Source: Euglena gracilis
Taxonomy: Eukaryota > Euglenida > Euglenophyceae > Euglenales
Reading direction: 5' to 3'
Assembly (NCBI GenBank): GCA_039621445.1
Contig: CP154956.1
Span: forward strand, 73,360,205 to 73,424,204
Length of the DNA: 64,000 bases
Positions 34,469-44,554 of this stretch are shown here, piece after piece (position 1 is the stretch's first letter; every line of letters starts with the position of its first letter). Under the pieces are notes generated by a model. The model was not told where the DNA came from and made no database searches. It saw only the letters and a program-made list of their open reading frames with translations. Both the position numbers and the translations under genes were made by a program.

Positions 34469-36237
34469 CGTCTGTGCGCAGGCTTGTGCGTGCACCGCAC
34501 ACACGCGCGCGTGTGTATTTCACATTTTTTTTGTGCTAAAAGAGGTTACAGAAATTATTACACCTCGTTCCCCTCCTTTTGTTCACATCAGAAAAAAAGT
34601 CACAAGGCAATGCAATTGCGAGACAGACAACGTTGGTATGCAACAGTAGCAGGGACAGAGGGACTGCTCCGCACAGCTGCACAGGACTACGCAAACAATC
34701 ACGAACGTTCTGTGCTCCGAGCACAACGAGGCACCCTGAGACTTGACCAAGGCACACGTTGGCTTGCCCATCGCCAGCACCACTGCCGGGTTGGTAACCT
34801 TCGTGCCCAGGTTGGCCACCACGTTGTCCGGTCGGTGCACCAGCTCCGTCACGGACGGCTGCACGTACCATTGCGTCCCCCGCAGCGCTTTCGCCAGCCA
34901 TGCCTCACCCTCCCAAGCCATCCACATCCCACTCAGAGGGTTAGGGGTTAGGGTCAGGGTTAGAGGACAGCAAAAGCCTGGATCGGATGTCAGGGACCAC
35001 CTCTGCAGGGAAAGATCGTCCATGTGAGCGAGGTAGCACCACACCCAATTGGAAAGGTGGGGCTGCTTGTTAACAGAAAACACAGAGAAAAAAAAACAGA
35101 AAGCACAAGAAGCAATGTATTGACCTGTGCAGAAGGAGCCCAGGTCGCTGATTTTGTTCCCCACAGAGTCGGTCACATCGGGCATATCAGTAGCACACCC
35201 TCTACCACGGTCTCCTTCTTCGCCGTGGTCCCCACCCGCCGCACCAGCACCTTCCGCCGCCGCTGCCGCTGCACCCGTTTCTCCTGCAGCGCCGGGTACC
35301 CGGCGGCGAGCTTCTGGGGGTCTGCACCGGGGTATGCGACGGGTGGGCGGAAAGGGAGACGAGCGACAGGCGGGGTGTGGCTCGGCAGATGGACGATGGC
35401 CCAGGCTGGTCACACAGTGTTGCTTCCCAGGGAGGTGCCCGGAGGCAAACGTTTGGTGCGGCGACAGCACCGACCGTTTGGCAGACAAACGCGAGTGGTT
35501 CCGCTTGGCCGCAGGTGATGGCAGGTCTGGGTTGCGGGCATTCCACACCGAGTTCGTACCCGCCAACCCGCCACGACGACTTGACCAGGGGGAACCACTT
35601 GTACGCGTGCTGGAACGTGGCAAGGGCGAGCTGGTGGTGTGTGACGAAGGCCGGGTTGGCCACCAGCCCATGCACGTTGAACGCCGCCCTGCGACAAATA
35701 GTGGCCCCGTCTGCGGTGCTGTGCATGTGTCGAAAACACTGCAGATGTGTCGCGCCGATCCTTCGGAGTCCTGAGCTTCAGAGGCAGTCCAAAAATGTAG
35801 CGTCCAGCATGCAGATCATCCTTCTTTTTAAGACCCCCCAAAAATCGTGCCGTTTGAAGGTGTTTTCCAACAAAACAAAAAAACTCCGGCACGGGACCCT
35901 CCAGGGTCGAGGGGCCCCGATCATACAATTTCTCACCAACCCCAAAAACCAATCAGTCACTTATTTTTTGGGGAAAACCAGTCAACTTCTAACTTCTACT
36001 TCGGGGGGGGGGGGCGGTCGGTAACTGTGGAATACAAGGGGAAATTGAGCACAAACGTGAAAAATTGCCCAAAATAATTCTGGTGGTGCCTTAGGCACGG
36101 CCCCGTTCGGGACAAAAACCTCTGAAAAACCAGTCACCCACCCATCCCCCCAACCACAGGTTGGCACACCTGCTGAGATGAGGCGCAATGCTTCGGGCCG
36201 CCTGCGACATCCCGCGAGGCTTCCCTGCGAGGAGCAT
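32076..36237 (-). CDS. rps3: Mitochondrial ribosomal protein uS3 (nuclear-encoded), complete
   Basis: Component of the mitochondrial small ribosomal subunit, in the bacterial uS3 family. Eight exons: 36170-36237, 35549-35688, 35206-35321, 34758-34909, 34127-34301, 33094-33234, 32468-32583 and 32076-32145. They total 978 bases, a clean 325-residue frame with ATG and TGA. The first six introns are GT-AG with agreeing phases; the seventh is non-conventional. Residues 1-23 (MLLAGKPRGMSQAARSIAPH...) are basic, hydroxylated and free of acidic residues, as in mitochondrial presequences. FVAYFLRHTIENLPLSQCIR matches the helix of uS3 before its conserved KGxxV..SGR segment, represented here by VFLKGRFHTS. 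The C-terminus, AQTTQGIVGIKVWLWLDV, corresponds to the family's AHTTYGVIGVKVW motif with identical spacing from the preceding Asp-Tyr. The N-terminal third has no obvious bacterial counterpart and looks like a lineage-specific extension. An alternative donor at 35199 would add two residues. Confidence 0.85.
32146..32467 (-). other. Non-conventional intron in uS3
   Basis: 322 bases flanked by the 10-base direct repeat TTCCAGACCA (32463-32472 and 32141-32150). Joining within the repeat restores DYFQTTAQTTQGIVGIKVW, which has exactly the spacing of bacterial uS3. No cut within the repeat gives GT-AG. With the cut after TTCCA, bases +4 to +6 are CAG and -8 to -6 are CTG. CAGGC (+4 to +8) is complementary to GCCTG (-10 to -6). 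A GC-AG alternative exists but would insert residues into the conserved motif. Confidence 0.75.
32780..32985 (+). repeat. Dispersed repeat family C, copy 1
   Basis: Order of words: cagcctggcgc, C run, aaacccatacccgggcctc, gggtccgg, gacccacccacc, G run, gtcttctaacataaaaagaag. The same order is found at about 62520-62763. The final part, a cttct/agaag hairpin after a G run, is also found at 52785-52835. It lies in an intron of uS3. Confidence 0.7.
33250..33391. repeat. CA/CCCA microsatellite (GT-GGGT array in minus orientation)
   Basis: Ccca units at 33265-33290, then cgca/caca words, a short (CG)n, and (CA)n to 33391. Read on the minus strand, it is GT first and GGGT last, the mirror of the plus-strand arrays. 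It lies in an intron of uS3. Confidence 0.9.
34370..34472. repeat. GT microsatellite
   Basis: A nearly perfect (GT)n of about 100 bases in the intron of uS3 that precedes the 34127-34301 exon in the sense of transcription. Confidence 0.95.
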
Positions 36238-36250
36238 GGAATTTCTGAAG
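36238..36250 (-). promoter_or_regulatory. Possible trans-splice acceptor before uS3 start
   Basis: The minus strand reads ggttcttcag followed by aaattcc and the start ATG at 36235-36237. A pyrimidine-rich AG only 8 bases from the start codon, with no in-frame upstream exon needed, fits addition of a spliced leader. That is usual in euglenids; an ordinary 5' UTR intron would look the same. Confidence 0.4.
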
Positions 36251-36259
36251 AACCCCCAG

Positions 36260-37540
36260 GGGAGCCACCCAGGGGAGTGGGGGGGAGGGGTTTGGCTGAC
36301 TGCCAGCCGACCGGGCTGGGACCAAAATTCGTGGAGAAAAAGCCCAAGTCCAGGTGGAAATTTTCTGGTTCTCAGGGACATTTTCCAGGTAATCCCCCAA
36401 AAATGGTCAAACCCACCATTTTGGACCCTCGTTTGTAAATTTTGCCCGGCCGGCACCTACTTTATTTCACCCTGGGGGGGACCACTGGCTGGCTGGGCGA
36501 CCCCCACCGGGGGTAGAGTGACCTCCGGCCTTAGAAATTCCTCGAGGAAGGGACGGCCCGGGTGAGCCAGCCTTGAGGTGCCCATCCCCACCAAACCCCT
36601 TCGGTCACCCACCCCTCGTCGAAGGTGCTTGATCCCATCCTCACGATGCCAGGGCTGCCATGGGGGCACCATTTTTTTTTGAAGTGCTACCCCCCCAAAT
36701 AACCTGGCGGGGTGCTGGGTTATTGAAACCAACGTTTGGTCCTGCCCCCTGCCAGGTTATTTGGGCCTTTTTTCAGCGCCAAAAAGGAATTTTGCCTTAA
36801 AAGAGGGGTGCCACGTTACTGGAACCATCCTTTTTGCCCCTCCCCCGCCAAGTTATTCGGCCACTGCCAGGAGCAAGGACCGCGCCAGGTTATTTGGGGT
36901 GGAGGAGCAGGGGCAAAGGAAAGGGGGCATCTGGAAAAGTGGTCCGCATTATCCCCCCCCCTTGTCTAAGCGCCAGAAAAGATGAGTAAAGACTGGGGGG
37001 CAGACAAGAGGGAAACCCCCGACCGCAAAAAAAAACTGGCAATTCACGCCAAAAAGGGAAAATTACCCTATTTTGGGGGTTTACTGGAGCTTGCAGGCAT
37101 TTGTATGAAGAAAATCAACAATATCTTACCAAATCAGGCTTCGGAAGTCTCCAAAATGTCAAAATTTCGAGAAATTTCTCTTGAAAACACACAAAATAAG
37201 CCTCCCCGAGAAGAGGATCTTCAACCAGATGGGTAAGGACTGGTGGTGGTGCTTAGACAAGGGTGGGACAGGGGTGCCAGCAACTGGACTGCGAAAGCAA
37301 AAAGACAGCAACGCCAAGCCAGCAGGAGCTAACGCTGGCATTCGAGCGAACCAGAAAACCTGGAATCCCAGAAATGTATTCTTTGACCAGTGATTATGGA
37401 ACTGCACAAAGGGAAAAAACTGACTGGCTGGGAAAAGAAAGATCGGACCGAGCCCCTAAGCAGGGGATCTCCTCAGGGACTTCGGGACATTGGGAGAGGG
37501 GGGTCAAACCAGCCGTTTTGAAAAGGGTGCTGACTAGAAA
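36260..37540. other. Region without supported exons
   Basis: Contains G/C runs and 'aggttattt' words (several times between 36700 and 36900), with AT-rich sequence after 37000. Open frames here are short and unsupported. Probably intergenic between the LicD-like gene and uS3. Confidence 0.45.
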
Positions 37541-37543
37541 AAT

Positions 37544-37804
37544 GGTTGTTGGTTGGTTGGTTGGTTGGTTGGTTGGTTGGTTGGTTGGTTGGTTGGTTGG
37601 TTGGTTGGTTGGTTGGTTGGTTGGTTGGTTGGTTGGTTGGTTGGTTGGTTGGTTGGTTGGTTGGTTGGTTGGTTGGTTGGTTGGTTGGTTGGTTGGTTGG
37701 TTGGTTGGTTGGTTGGTTGGTTGGTTGGTTGGTTGATTGGTTGGTTGGTTGGTTGGTTGGTTGGTTGGTTGGTTGGTTGGTTGGTTGGTTGGTTGGTTGG
37801 TTGG
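37544..37804. repeat. GGTT tetranucleotide array
   Basis: About 64 copies of ggtt with one gatt variant near 37736, otherwise perfect over 260 bases. The apparent Trp-Leu-Val-Gly or Thr-Asn-Gln-Pro frames in it are artefacts. The array is likely young because it is so uniform. Confidence 0.97.
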
Positions 37805-37832
37805 ACCCCCAGACCCCAGACCCTCCCCCGAG

Positions 37833-39180
37833 CAGGGCTGTATGGGAAAGCCTGGTGGGGGTGAGACCCCCCCCCCCGATTGCTTCGGCACTGAAGAAAA
37901 AAAGACCAAAAAAATCGGCGCCCCTGGAAACACAGGAAGGGGTGGTGGGGTCGACCCCCCCCCACCACCCATAGGGTTTCAGGGATTCATGTAGAGCCCT
38001 GCCCCCCAGACAAGGGGGAGCTGAACCTGGCTGATACCCAAAACCAAAAAGCCACAAACTCAGAGTCCCAGCAACCCAGTACCTGGCATCCCACAAACCC
38101 AGTATCCCTCAGCACCACCCCTTTTCGATCATTTTGATTTTGAAATGATGGTGCCCGACTTCTGAAAATCAGCTCAGCACAATGGCCAAGCTGGCCCCAA
38201 AATCATTTCAGCGGTTCTCCACGATCTTTTGGTTTTTAAAAAACCGTTTGTTGCTGGCTGGTTCCCCTCCCCTTTGGGGGTGGGGTCCATCTGGATTAAG
38301 GTAGGGAACCCTTCACTGTGCATGATGCAGCAATGACCAAATTTGAGGTCCTTTCATTTTCCCCATCCAGCCCTTGGTTTGAAACTTTAAAAATTGTACG
38401 CCCCAGCCGTGCATAAGAATGGCCATCATTTGGGACGACAAGGTGTGGAGGAGGGGAAACTGTGCCGCAAGCGAACTCACTTGAAAGGGGATGTGCTCTG
38501 CGGAACAAACTGGCCGCAGCTCAAGGCCACCACAGAGCACCAACATATCCAACACATACACACAACGGGGATGGGGGAGGAAGACTGACAGCAGTGCTCG
38601 CGCTCGGGTATACAATGCAAGACCCGGAATGTGCACAGGCGATCGCCCGGAGAGTGTCAAATCGGAACGGCGGCAGGGCGTCGCTTAAGGACCCCGAAGG
38701 CGGTCCAGCTCAGATGCTGGCTGGAAACTGTGTGCTGGCTGGAAAACGTCTGCTGGCTGACCCCCCCCAAAGGGGTTCCCGGGAAATAGGCCCAACTGGG
38801 GTTCACACCTGATGACATCGAAACTAAAAAAGAAAAATGCCCCAAAAACTGCCAATTATGCAAAAAAAAAATTGGCCCAAGTATTTGGACCCATTTTTGA
38901 ACCCCTGAAAGCCAAAATCCGTCACCCTGTAGCAGTCCTTTCGGCGCTGGAAAATAAACAAAGCTCGTGGAATGGGGGGAGGCGGGGTCCGGTGCTGGAA
39001 AAGGCTGCTGGCTAGCTGGACCCCGGGGGGGGATGGGGCGCCCTTAGGCTTAATCTCTGACCCCCTGAACGAAGGTCATACTGGAGGCGGATCAGGAGGC
39101 GACGTCAGGAGGGTCGGAGACACTCGGCACTCAAGACAATTGAGAAAAAACCGAAAGACAGATTTTTGAATGGGATTTGT
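37833..39180. other. Mixed repeats, no supported exon
   Basis: Starts with a copy of the 'cagggctgtatgggaaagcc' word family. It then contains plain sequence with poly-G/C runs and AT-rich segments. A GC-richer part at 38440-38700 does not give a convincing frame. Probably 3' flank or last introns of the LicD-like gene. Confidence 0.45.
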
Positions 39181-39199
39181 GGCCTCAGTGGCTGGCTCT

Positions 39200-39292
39200 C
39201 CACCCGTGACACTCTCCCGCATTTGCAAACACCACAGCTGCGGCCCCCCTGCTCCTGGGCCGGCGGAACCAGTTGTGCGGCATCCACAGGGC
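39200..39292 (-). CDS. Candidate last exon of the LicD-like gene
   Basis: After a cgcacag acceptor the minus frame reads LWMPHNWFRRPRSRGAAAV and stops soon after. It is placed downstream of the last recognised LicD exon, on the same strand, in GC-rich sequence. No conserved motif proves it belongs there. Confidence 0.25.
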
Positions 39293-40021
39293 TGTGCGGG
39301 AAGGCCTGGTGGGGGGGTCCACCCCCACCCACCACGCAAACAAAAATACTTCGGTGCCAAAGGAAATTTTTGACCGGAAAATTGGCACCTCAGAAATGTG
39401 GGAAGCCCTGGTTGGGTGGTTGGACCTCCCACCCGCAGGGACATACGGGGAGCCTTGAGGGGGGGGGGGTCAGACCCTCTCTCGACACAGAGGAGGAGGG
39501 GGCGTCGGACCCCCCCTTTAACCTCGAAGCTGAGGGGGACCAGGAAAATTTTCGGTTTTGTGGACCGGCAAAGGCCCAGTTATCAGGCAAAATTGGCCCA
39601 AAATACCCTGTTGTTCTTTGAAAATAAATAAAAGTGCTCATTTTTAAAATTTCTTGAACATTTTTTTTGTGGAAAACACCAAAACAACAAAAATTGAGCA
39701 ATGTGCCCAAAAGTGAGGAAAAGAGGCATTTTTGTTCATTTTCTGGTGCGCAGTGCTGGAAAAATTTTTCGCTGATTTTGGAACCTGCCAAGGAGGGGGG
39801 TCCGGACCTCCTCCAAAACATGTGGGGGGAGGTGGACCGGACTTCGCCCTGCCACCTGACCCCCAGGGGAGGGGGGGTTGGGACCCTCTCCCCCCTACCA
39901 TCTAAACTCAAAACCGAAGGGCTTCCCATCTATCCCTGCCCACCCACCACCCATTGGGGATTCCCGTATAGCCCTGGGCATCCAGCAATCCAGCTTGAAC
40001 TGCACCACGCGGTTCCATGAC

Positions 40022-40313
40022 CTTGGGTACCGCATCTTGATGAAGCCCAGAGTATCCTTCGGGCACGGCAACCGACGTCCCCCGAATGGAGGCCAGGAGG
40101 CCCTGACAAATTGGAATATGCACCAATTATTATGCACGTATAGCATGAGTACGTGCCGTGAGTGAGTGAGTGAGTGAGTGATTGTTGTGTGTGTGTGTAT
40201 GTGTGCTTCATTTGTTTGTATGTGTTTCGTGCGTCTGCGTGCGTGTGTGTGTGAGTGAGTGAGTGAGTGAGTGAGTGTGTGTGTGCGTGTTTGTGTGTTT
40301 GTGTGTGAGTGTG

Positions 40314-40398
<85 letters not shown>

Positions 40399-43300
40399 GG
40401 TGGGTGGGTGGGTGGGTGGGTGGGTGTGGGTGTGTGGGTGTGTGTGGGTGGGTGTGTGTGGGTGGGTGGGTGGATGGGTGGACATCCACGCACATGCATT
40501 TTCCAGCCCAGCGTCCCACCCGCTGTTCAGATTGCAACATTTGTCGCCCAAGTCTTTCTTGGACATGGGGGTGGGGGGTATTTGCACAAAGTAACACACA
40601 CCCACACCCATTCACCCACCCACCCACACATGCATGTATGCTAAACACTTGTGTATGCCACCATTGCAGGCACACATGCTGTTTGTTCATTTTTTTTGTG
40701 CCTGTGTGTGCATGCCTGTCTTTTTGAAATGTGGATCTCCTGGAGCGGTAATCGCTGAAATCCTTGCACAAGAGACGCTGGGAAATCCCACCGTGTACTC
40801 TCACGGTCGGTCCGCGTCATCCTGTCGTCCACCTGTTTCCACACCGGCACACCCATCTGATGTTACCCCCCCCAGTGATAAGACCTCTCCTAAATACACC
40901 CCATAAAAAACAACCACCTTGTTGATTTTCAGCGAAAATCAAAAAGTAGACTCCCTGCCTGAATAAGACCCCCTCGCGTGATTTTTAGGGGGAATCAAAA
41001 AAAATAGACCCTTAACACTGTGTAAATGTCCCAAAACGGAGTTTTTTTAATTTCTGATGTGATTTTCCTGTTCTTCGTGTGGCAAAATTGGCAATATCTT
41101 TTTTCCAGCAAAAAAAAAATCAGCAAGAATCAATAAAAAAGAACACCCCAAAACAGAACCTTCCTGGATTTTCAGCAGGGGCCCAAAAAATGAACCAGGC
41201 AGGCTTTCTTAAGGCCTTAAAAAACCTTAAAAGACCTGAAAAAAGCTCCTGCAAAATTTTGGCCAAAATACCTTACAAACCCTTAAAACCATATTTTTTT
41301 AAAAAAAAAATTTTAAAACCTTAAAAAATCATTCTGGCAAAATTCTCCGACCGAGTTAAAATGAAGCTGCATAATCTCGGCAAAACCAACTGGGGGGGGG
41401 GGAATGACTTCTGGCATCGCTGGATCCACCCAAACTCGAAAAAAAAGGAGTTTTCAACTTTCTTATTTTATTTTGAAGCCCGTTCGATGGCCGGATGGCC
41501 CTTGAACCGCCCTTGGAGAATAGAACCTTAAAAAAACCATAAAATGCCTGAAAAAACCCTGAAAGAAACTTTCTTTCTTAAACTTAAAAAATGCCTTGCA
41601 GAACCTGAAAAATCATCGATTCAAAAAAAATGGCCTGGCATGGCCTGGCATCAGGTTGTTATCAAGGGAGTTAGAACCTTGGGCTTGGGTTTGATGCACA
41701 ACTGAATGTGGGGTCCTCACCTAAATCCGGACACCCTCCCCCTATCGAACCTTGCTTCCGGCATCAAACCCTCCATTTGAATATCAACAAAACCGCAACA
41801 GCTGCGTCAGATCAGCCCTGCAAGCCAACCAGGGGATTTCCCCGGAAAGGGGTTGGCCTCTGGGGGCAGGGCAGAGGGGCGTGGTCGGGAACAGGTCGAT
41901 GCGGGGGAACGTGCCGTTGACAACCATCACCGCCTGGTTGTCCACCTCCGGGAGGATCTGGATGGTGATGTTGGGCCCGCCGCCGCCCGCACATCGGGAC
42001 CCGTCGGTCGGGGGAGGGGCACGCTGGGGGGGGGGGGGGGGCGACCATTGGCTGCCGGCACGCCGACCACGCCGGCCGGACAGGTCGGCAAGTGCAACGC
42101 GTGCGGGAATGGGGGTCGTGCGGGCGTGCGGCGGCCGTACCGCTCCCGCAGCCGCCGCTCGAAGACCTGGTCGGCGTTGACCCGCCGCAGGTCCGCGTCC
42201 AGGTACGAGATGTCCCCGTCGTAGTCCCCGCCCCGCCCCGCCCTGGCGGTCTGGGGTGGGGAAGGGTGGGGAATGAGGGAGTGATGGGCGGCGGCAGGGC
42301 GAGGAGGGGCCCCAAGGGATGACGTGGCCGTAGCGGTACGCCCCGAGCAGCGTGCCATAGTCCAGCCAGTGGGTGACGTTGAGCTCGGTGAACACCTGGG
42401 CCGGCGACGCGGATGGGAGGCGCAGTAAATGGATGCCATGATTCTGAAAAAAACAGCCCTGGGTTCTGCTCGGCATCTGCAAGCACAGGCAAACATGCCG
42501 AGACTTATTCCAGAAAGCAGATGAACCATCACTCCTAGCATGAATTCAGCTTTTCTTTCAATTATGAGAATAATTGTAATGAAAAAAAAAATCTTATTAT
42601 TGGAAATTGCTGGATATTGTCTGTCTGGATATATATTGGTTTGGAGACTTGAAATAGAAAAAGTATTCGATATTGCACACAGTATCAAATCAAGGACAGA
42701 TATTGCATATCTTATCAAATCAATGACAGTTTTGTTGATGTTGCCAGTTTACTTTGCCATTGGAGATAGCTCACTCGACTCCCAGAAAAAAAGATTTACT
42801 TTCCAGGAGGCAAGGGGAAAAAACCAGATTTGAGTCCTGGTGGTCCCATTGGGACGCTCTAGGAGAAGGCCCATTGCAGTGTCGACTTGGGCAACATCGC
42901 TGCCCATATACCCAGCTGTCGCTCCCCGTGGACCCCAGGCGTGTCCACTGCCACAGGTGTCTCCACCCCACCACACCTGGCTGCAGGCATGGACCACGTA
43001 TGTCACGCGCTGGAGCGTCTCCTCGGGCTCATAGCACGGCAGCCACCCCTTCTGGGAGGCATAGAGCTCGAACCACAGCTGCCGGGCGAAGTGCTGGGCG
43101 ACCATCACTGGGGGCAGGGGATGGGGGAACAGCCCCAAAAAGGGCTTCCGTCCAGCCCCAAACGTGTCCGGCAGAGGAAGAGAAGACAAATACCGGCGTG
43201 AATGAAACGAAGGGAGTGGCTGTCCAGCACCTTGGCAACGGAGGCGACTGACGGGCGAAACGTGGCGGGGGGGAGGGGGGCTGGTATGCGGCGTTCCCGG

Positions 43301-43408
43301 CCCCCTGGCCAGGACGATGGCAACGATGGCGCACTTGGTCTTGGGCATCCACGGAGCGGCAGCAGGGAGGGCGGGGGCCACAGCCAACGGCAATGCCCCG
43401 GGGGCTGC
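40022..43408 (-). CDS. LicD / fukutin-related phosphotransferase family protein (partial)
   Basis: Members transfer phospho-substituents (phosphocholine, ribitol phosphate) to glycans, usually from the Golgi lumen. Exons: 43311-43408, 42977-43109, 42312-42443, 42141-42226, 41900 (approx.)-42051 and 40022-40102. Joining the first two gives a hydrophobic segment (CAIVAIVLVMVAQHF), a possible signal anchor. Exon three carries WLDYGTLLGAYRYGHVIPW and exon four DYDGDISYLDADLRR. Together they form the family's G(S/T)LLGxxR...PWDxDxD core with its metal-binding Asp residues. Exon five has NQAVMVVNGTFPRIDLFP, matching the later ...(I/L)DLFP motif. Exon six has GRRLPCPKDTLGFIKMRY, like the family's LPxPxxxxxxLKxRYG motif. 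Two introns are non-conventional. The intron between exons five and six, which holds a GT/GGGT array, has no GT donor in the right phase. The start codon and the 3' end are not settled. Confidence 0.78.
40158..40480. repeat. Composite GTGA-GT-GGGT microsatellite
   Basis: Short gtga runs at 40158-40180 and 40250-40276, (GT)n from about 40315 to 40395, then gggt units to about 40480. It lies in an intron of the LicD-like gene and has the same block order as the other plus-strand arrays. Confidence 0.95.
41205..41620. repeat. Degenerate 'CCTTAAAA' repeat
   Basis: Many copies of ccttaaaa/aaccttaaa words at 41205-41330 and again at 41520-41600, without fixed period. The reverse-complement word (aaggttttt) forms a more regular array at 52612-52762. 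Confidence 0.7.
42227..42311 (-). other. Non-conventional intron splitting the LicD DxD core
   Basis: 85 bases between TGG (Trp of PW) and GAC (Asp of DYDGD). The segment contains no GT, and its length is not a multiple of 3. Taking +1 directly after TGG, bases +4 to +15 (CCCTCCTCGCCC) pair with -6 to -17 in register, with one mismatch and one G-U. Removal restores PWDYDGD in frame. Confidence 0.65.
43110..43310 (-). other. Non-conventional intron in the LicD-like gene
   Basis: 201 bases starting GGCCAGGGGG and ending CCCCTGCCCCC. CAG is at +4 to +6 and CTG at -8 to -6. CAGGGG (+4 to +9) is fully complementary to CCCCTG (-11 to -6). Joining gives ...GTC CTA GTG ATG GTC..., which keeps the frame and completes a hydrophobic segment. 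Confidence 0.65.
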
Positions 43409-43807
43409 CTGTCACATAAGGCATGAAGTGGAGCCTCCACCGTCAAGTGTGGGGTGAAGAGTTGAGCGATAGTGGCTGTCAACAATGAGGGGTTTCTTGT
43501 CGCACCTTTTTCGGTGTGCCTTTAGTGTTCTGTTTTGCTGGACACATATGAAGTCCTTGGCCAATTGCCGCCAATTCATGCAAGGGAAGGATGTTGTTAT
43601 TTTGGTTCTGGGGATCGGGGCGGGGGGCTGGACGAGGCCAAAGGCCGAGTAAGTCAAAAAAACCACCAATTGTTTGGCCACATGAAGGAAATTTGTGGTT
43701 TCCATTGCGCTCAAAAAGGACGTTGTTCCGCGGATAAGTGTGGGTGCACTGTGGGATGAAGTGTCGGGTACTGTAGGGTACCCTACGATACCATGGGGGG
43801 CTTCACT

Positions 43808-43965
43808 TCACGCCATCACTGCCGCCTTCCCCTCCCGTCCTGGCGGGTGAGGCAGGGGCCTCGGCGGAGGAACTGCGGCCGCCCGGCCATCCCGGAAAGC
43901 CGGGGAGCCCTCCCGGCCCTTCAACGGGAGAGGGAGGCAGCCCTGCAGAGGAGGGACGGGCCACT
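43808..43965 (-). CDS. Candidate exon, unknown
   Basis: GC-rich block; a minus frame ending GREGKAAVMA with TGA at 43808 follows a ctctgcag acceptor. A plus frame is also open (ALPALQREREAALQRR). It lies between the stop of the SH3 gene and the first known LicD exon, so it could be an upstream LicD exon, a short gene or non-coding. Confidence 0.25.
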
Positions 43966-44554
43966 CAACGGTTTCCTGGTCCAGTACGGGGCCTTCTGTA
44001 CGAAGGGAGAGCATCACACAGAAGAGGCCAGGAAGGCTACCCCGCACCAACTCTCACATAACAGCATAATTCAACCCCCCCAGAAGACATTAATTTACCA
44101 TATCCATGTCTAAAACACCAAACAGCTTCCTGCACATAAAAAAACCCCCCCAAAAAGCGTGCAAATCGGGACCAGAGACCAAGCTGTTGAAGGGGAAAAA
44201 AACGAGCAGCAATGCTCCCTATCTTGGTCATGTGTGTAGACCCCACCAAGAGCGGGGGGTGTATGCATCTCTCTTCGTCAATCAAACCATCAAAATTTCC
44301 TTTTGGCACCATCTGGGGCAAAGGGTGTTCACCGTTTGCCTTTGCACATCGTTGCAGCATATCCATCGGCATGGGACGGTGCACGCTTCCTTTCAGCATG
44401 TGGCACACCTGCCGAGGAAGGGGAGGGAATCCGCACACCATCGAGATAATTGCAGCCTGAAGGGTTAGCCAGCCCCGGATGCGTCCCAAAGATCGGGCCC
44501 ACGTGTGGGGCTGGGAGAGTCAGTCGGTCTATAACGAACCACACAGCAGGGGGG

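Noticed and set aside
36982-37236. Plus-strand open frame starting MSKDWGADKRE
   Set aside because: It lies in AT-rich, repeat-adjacent sequence and gives a Lys/Asn-rich product with no motif; a chance frame.
37394-37972. Minus-strand frame with a long Pro-Thr-Asn-Gln repeat
   Set aside because: It is the GGTT array read through; all three frames give the same four-residue repeat.
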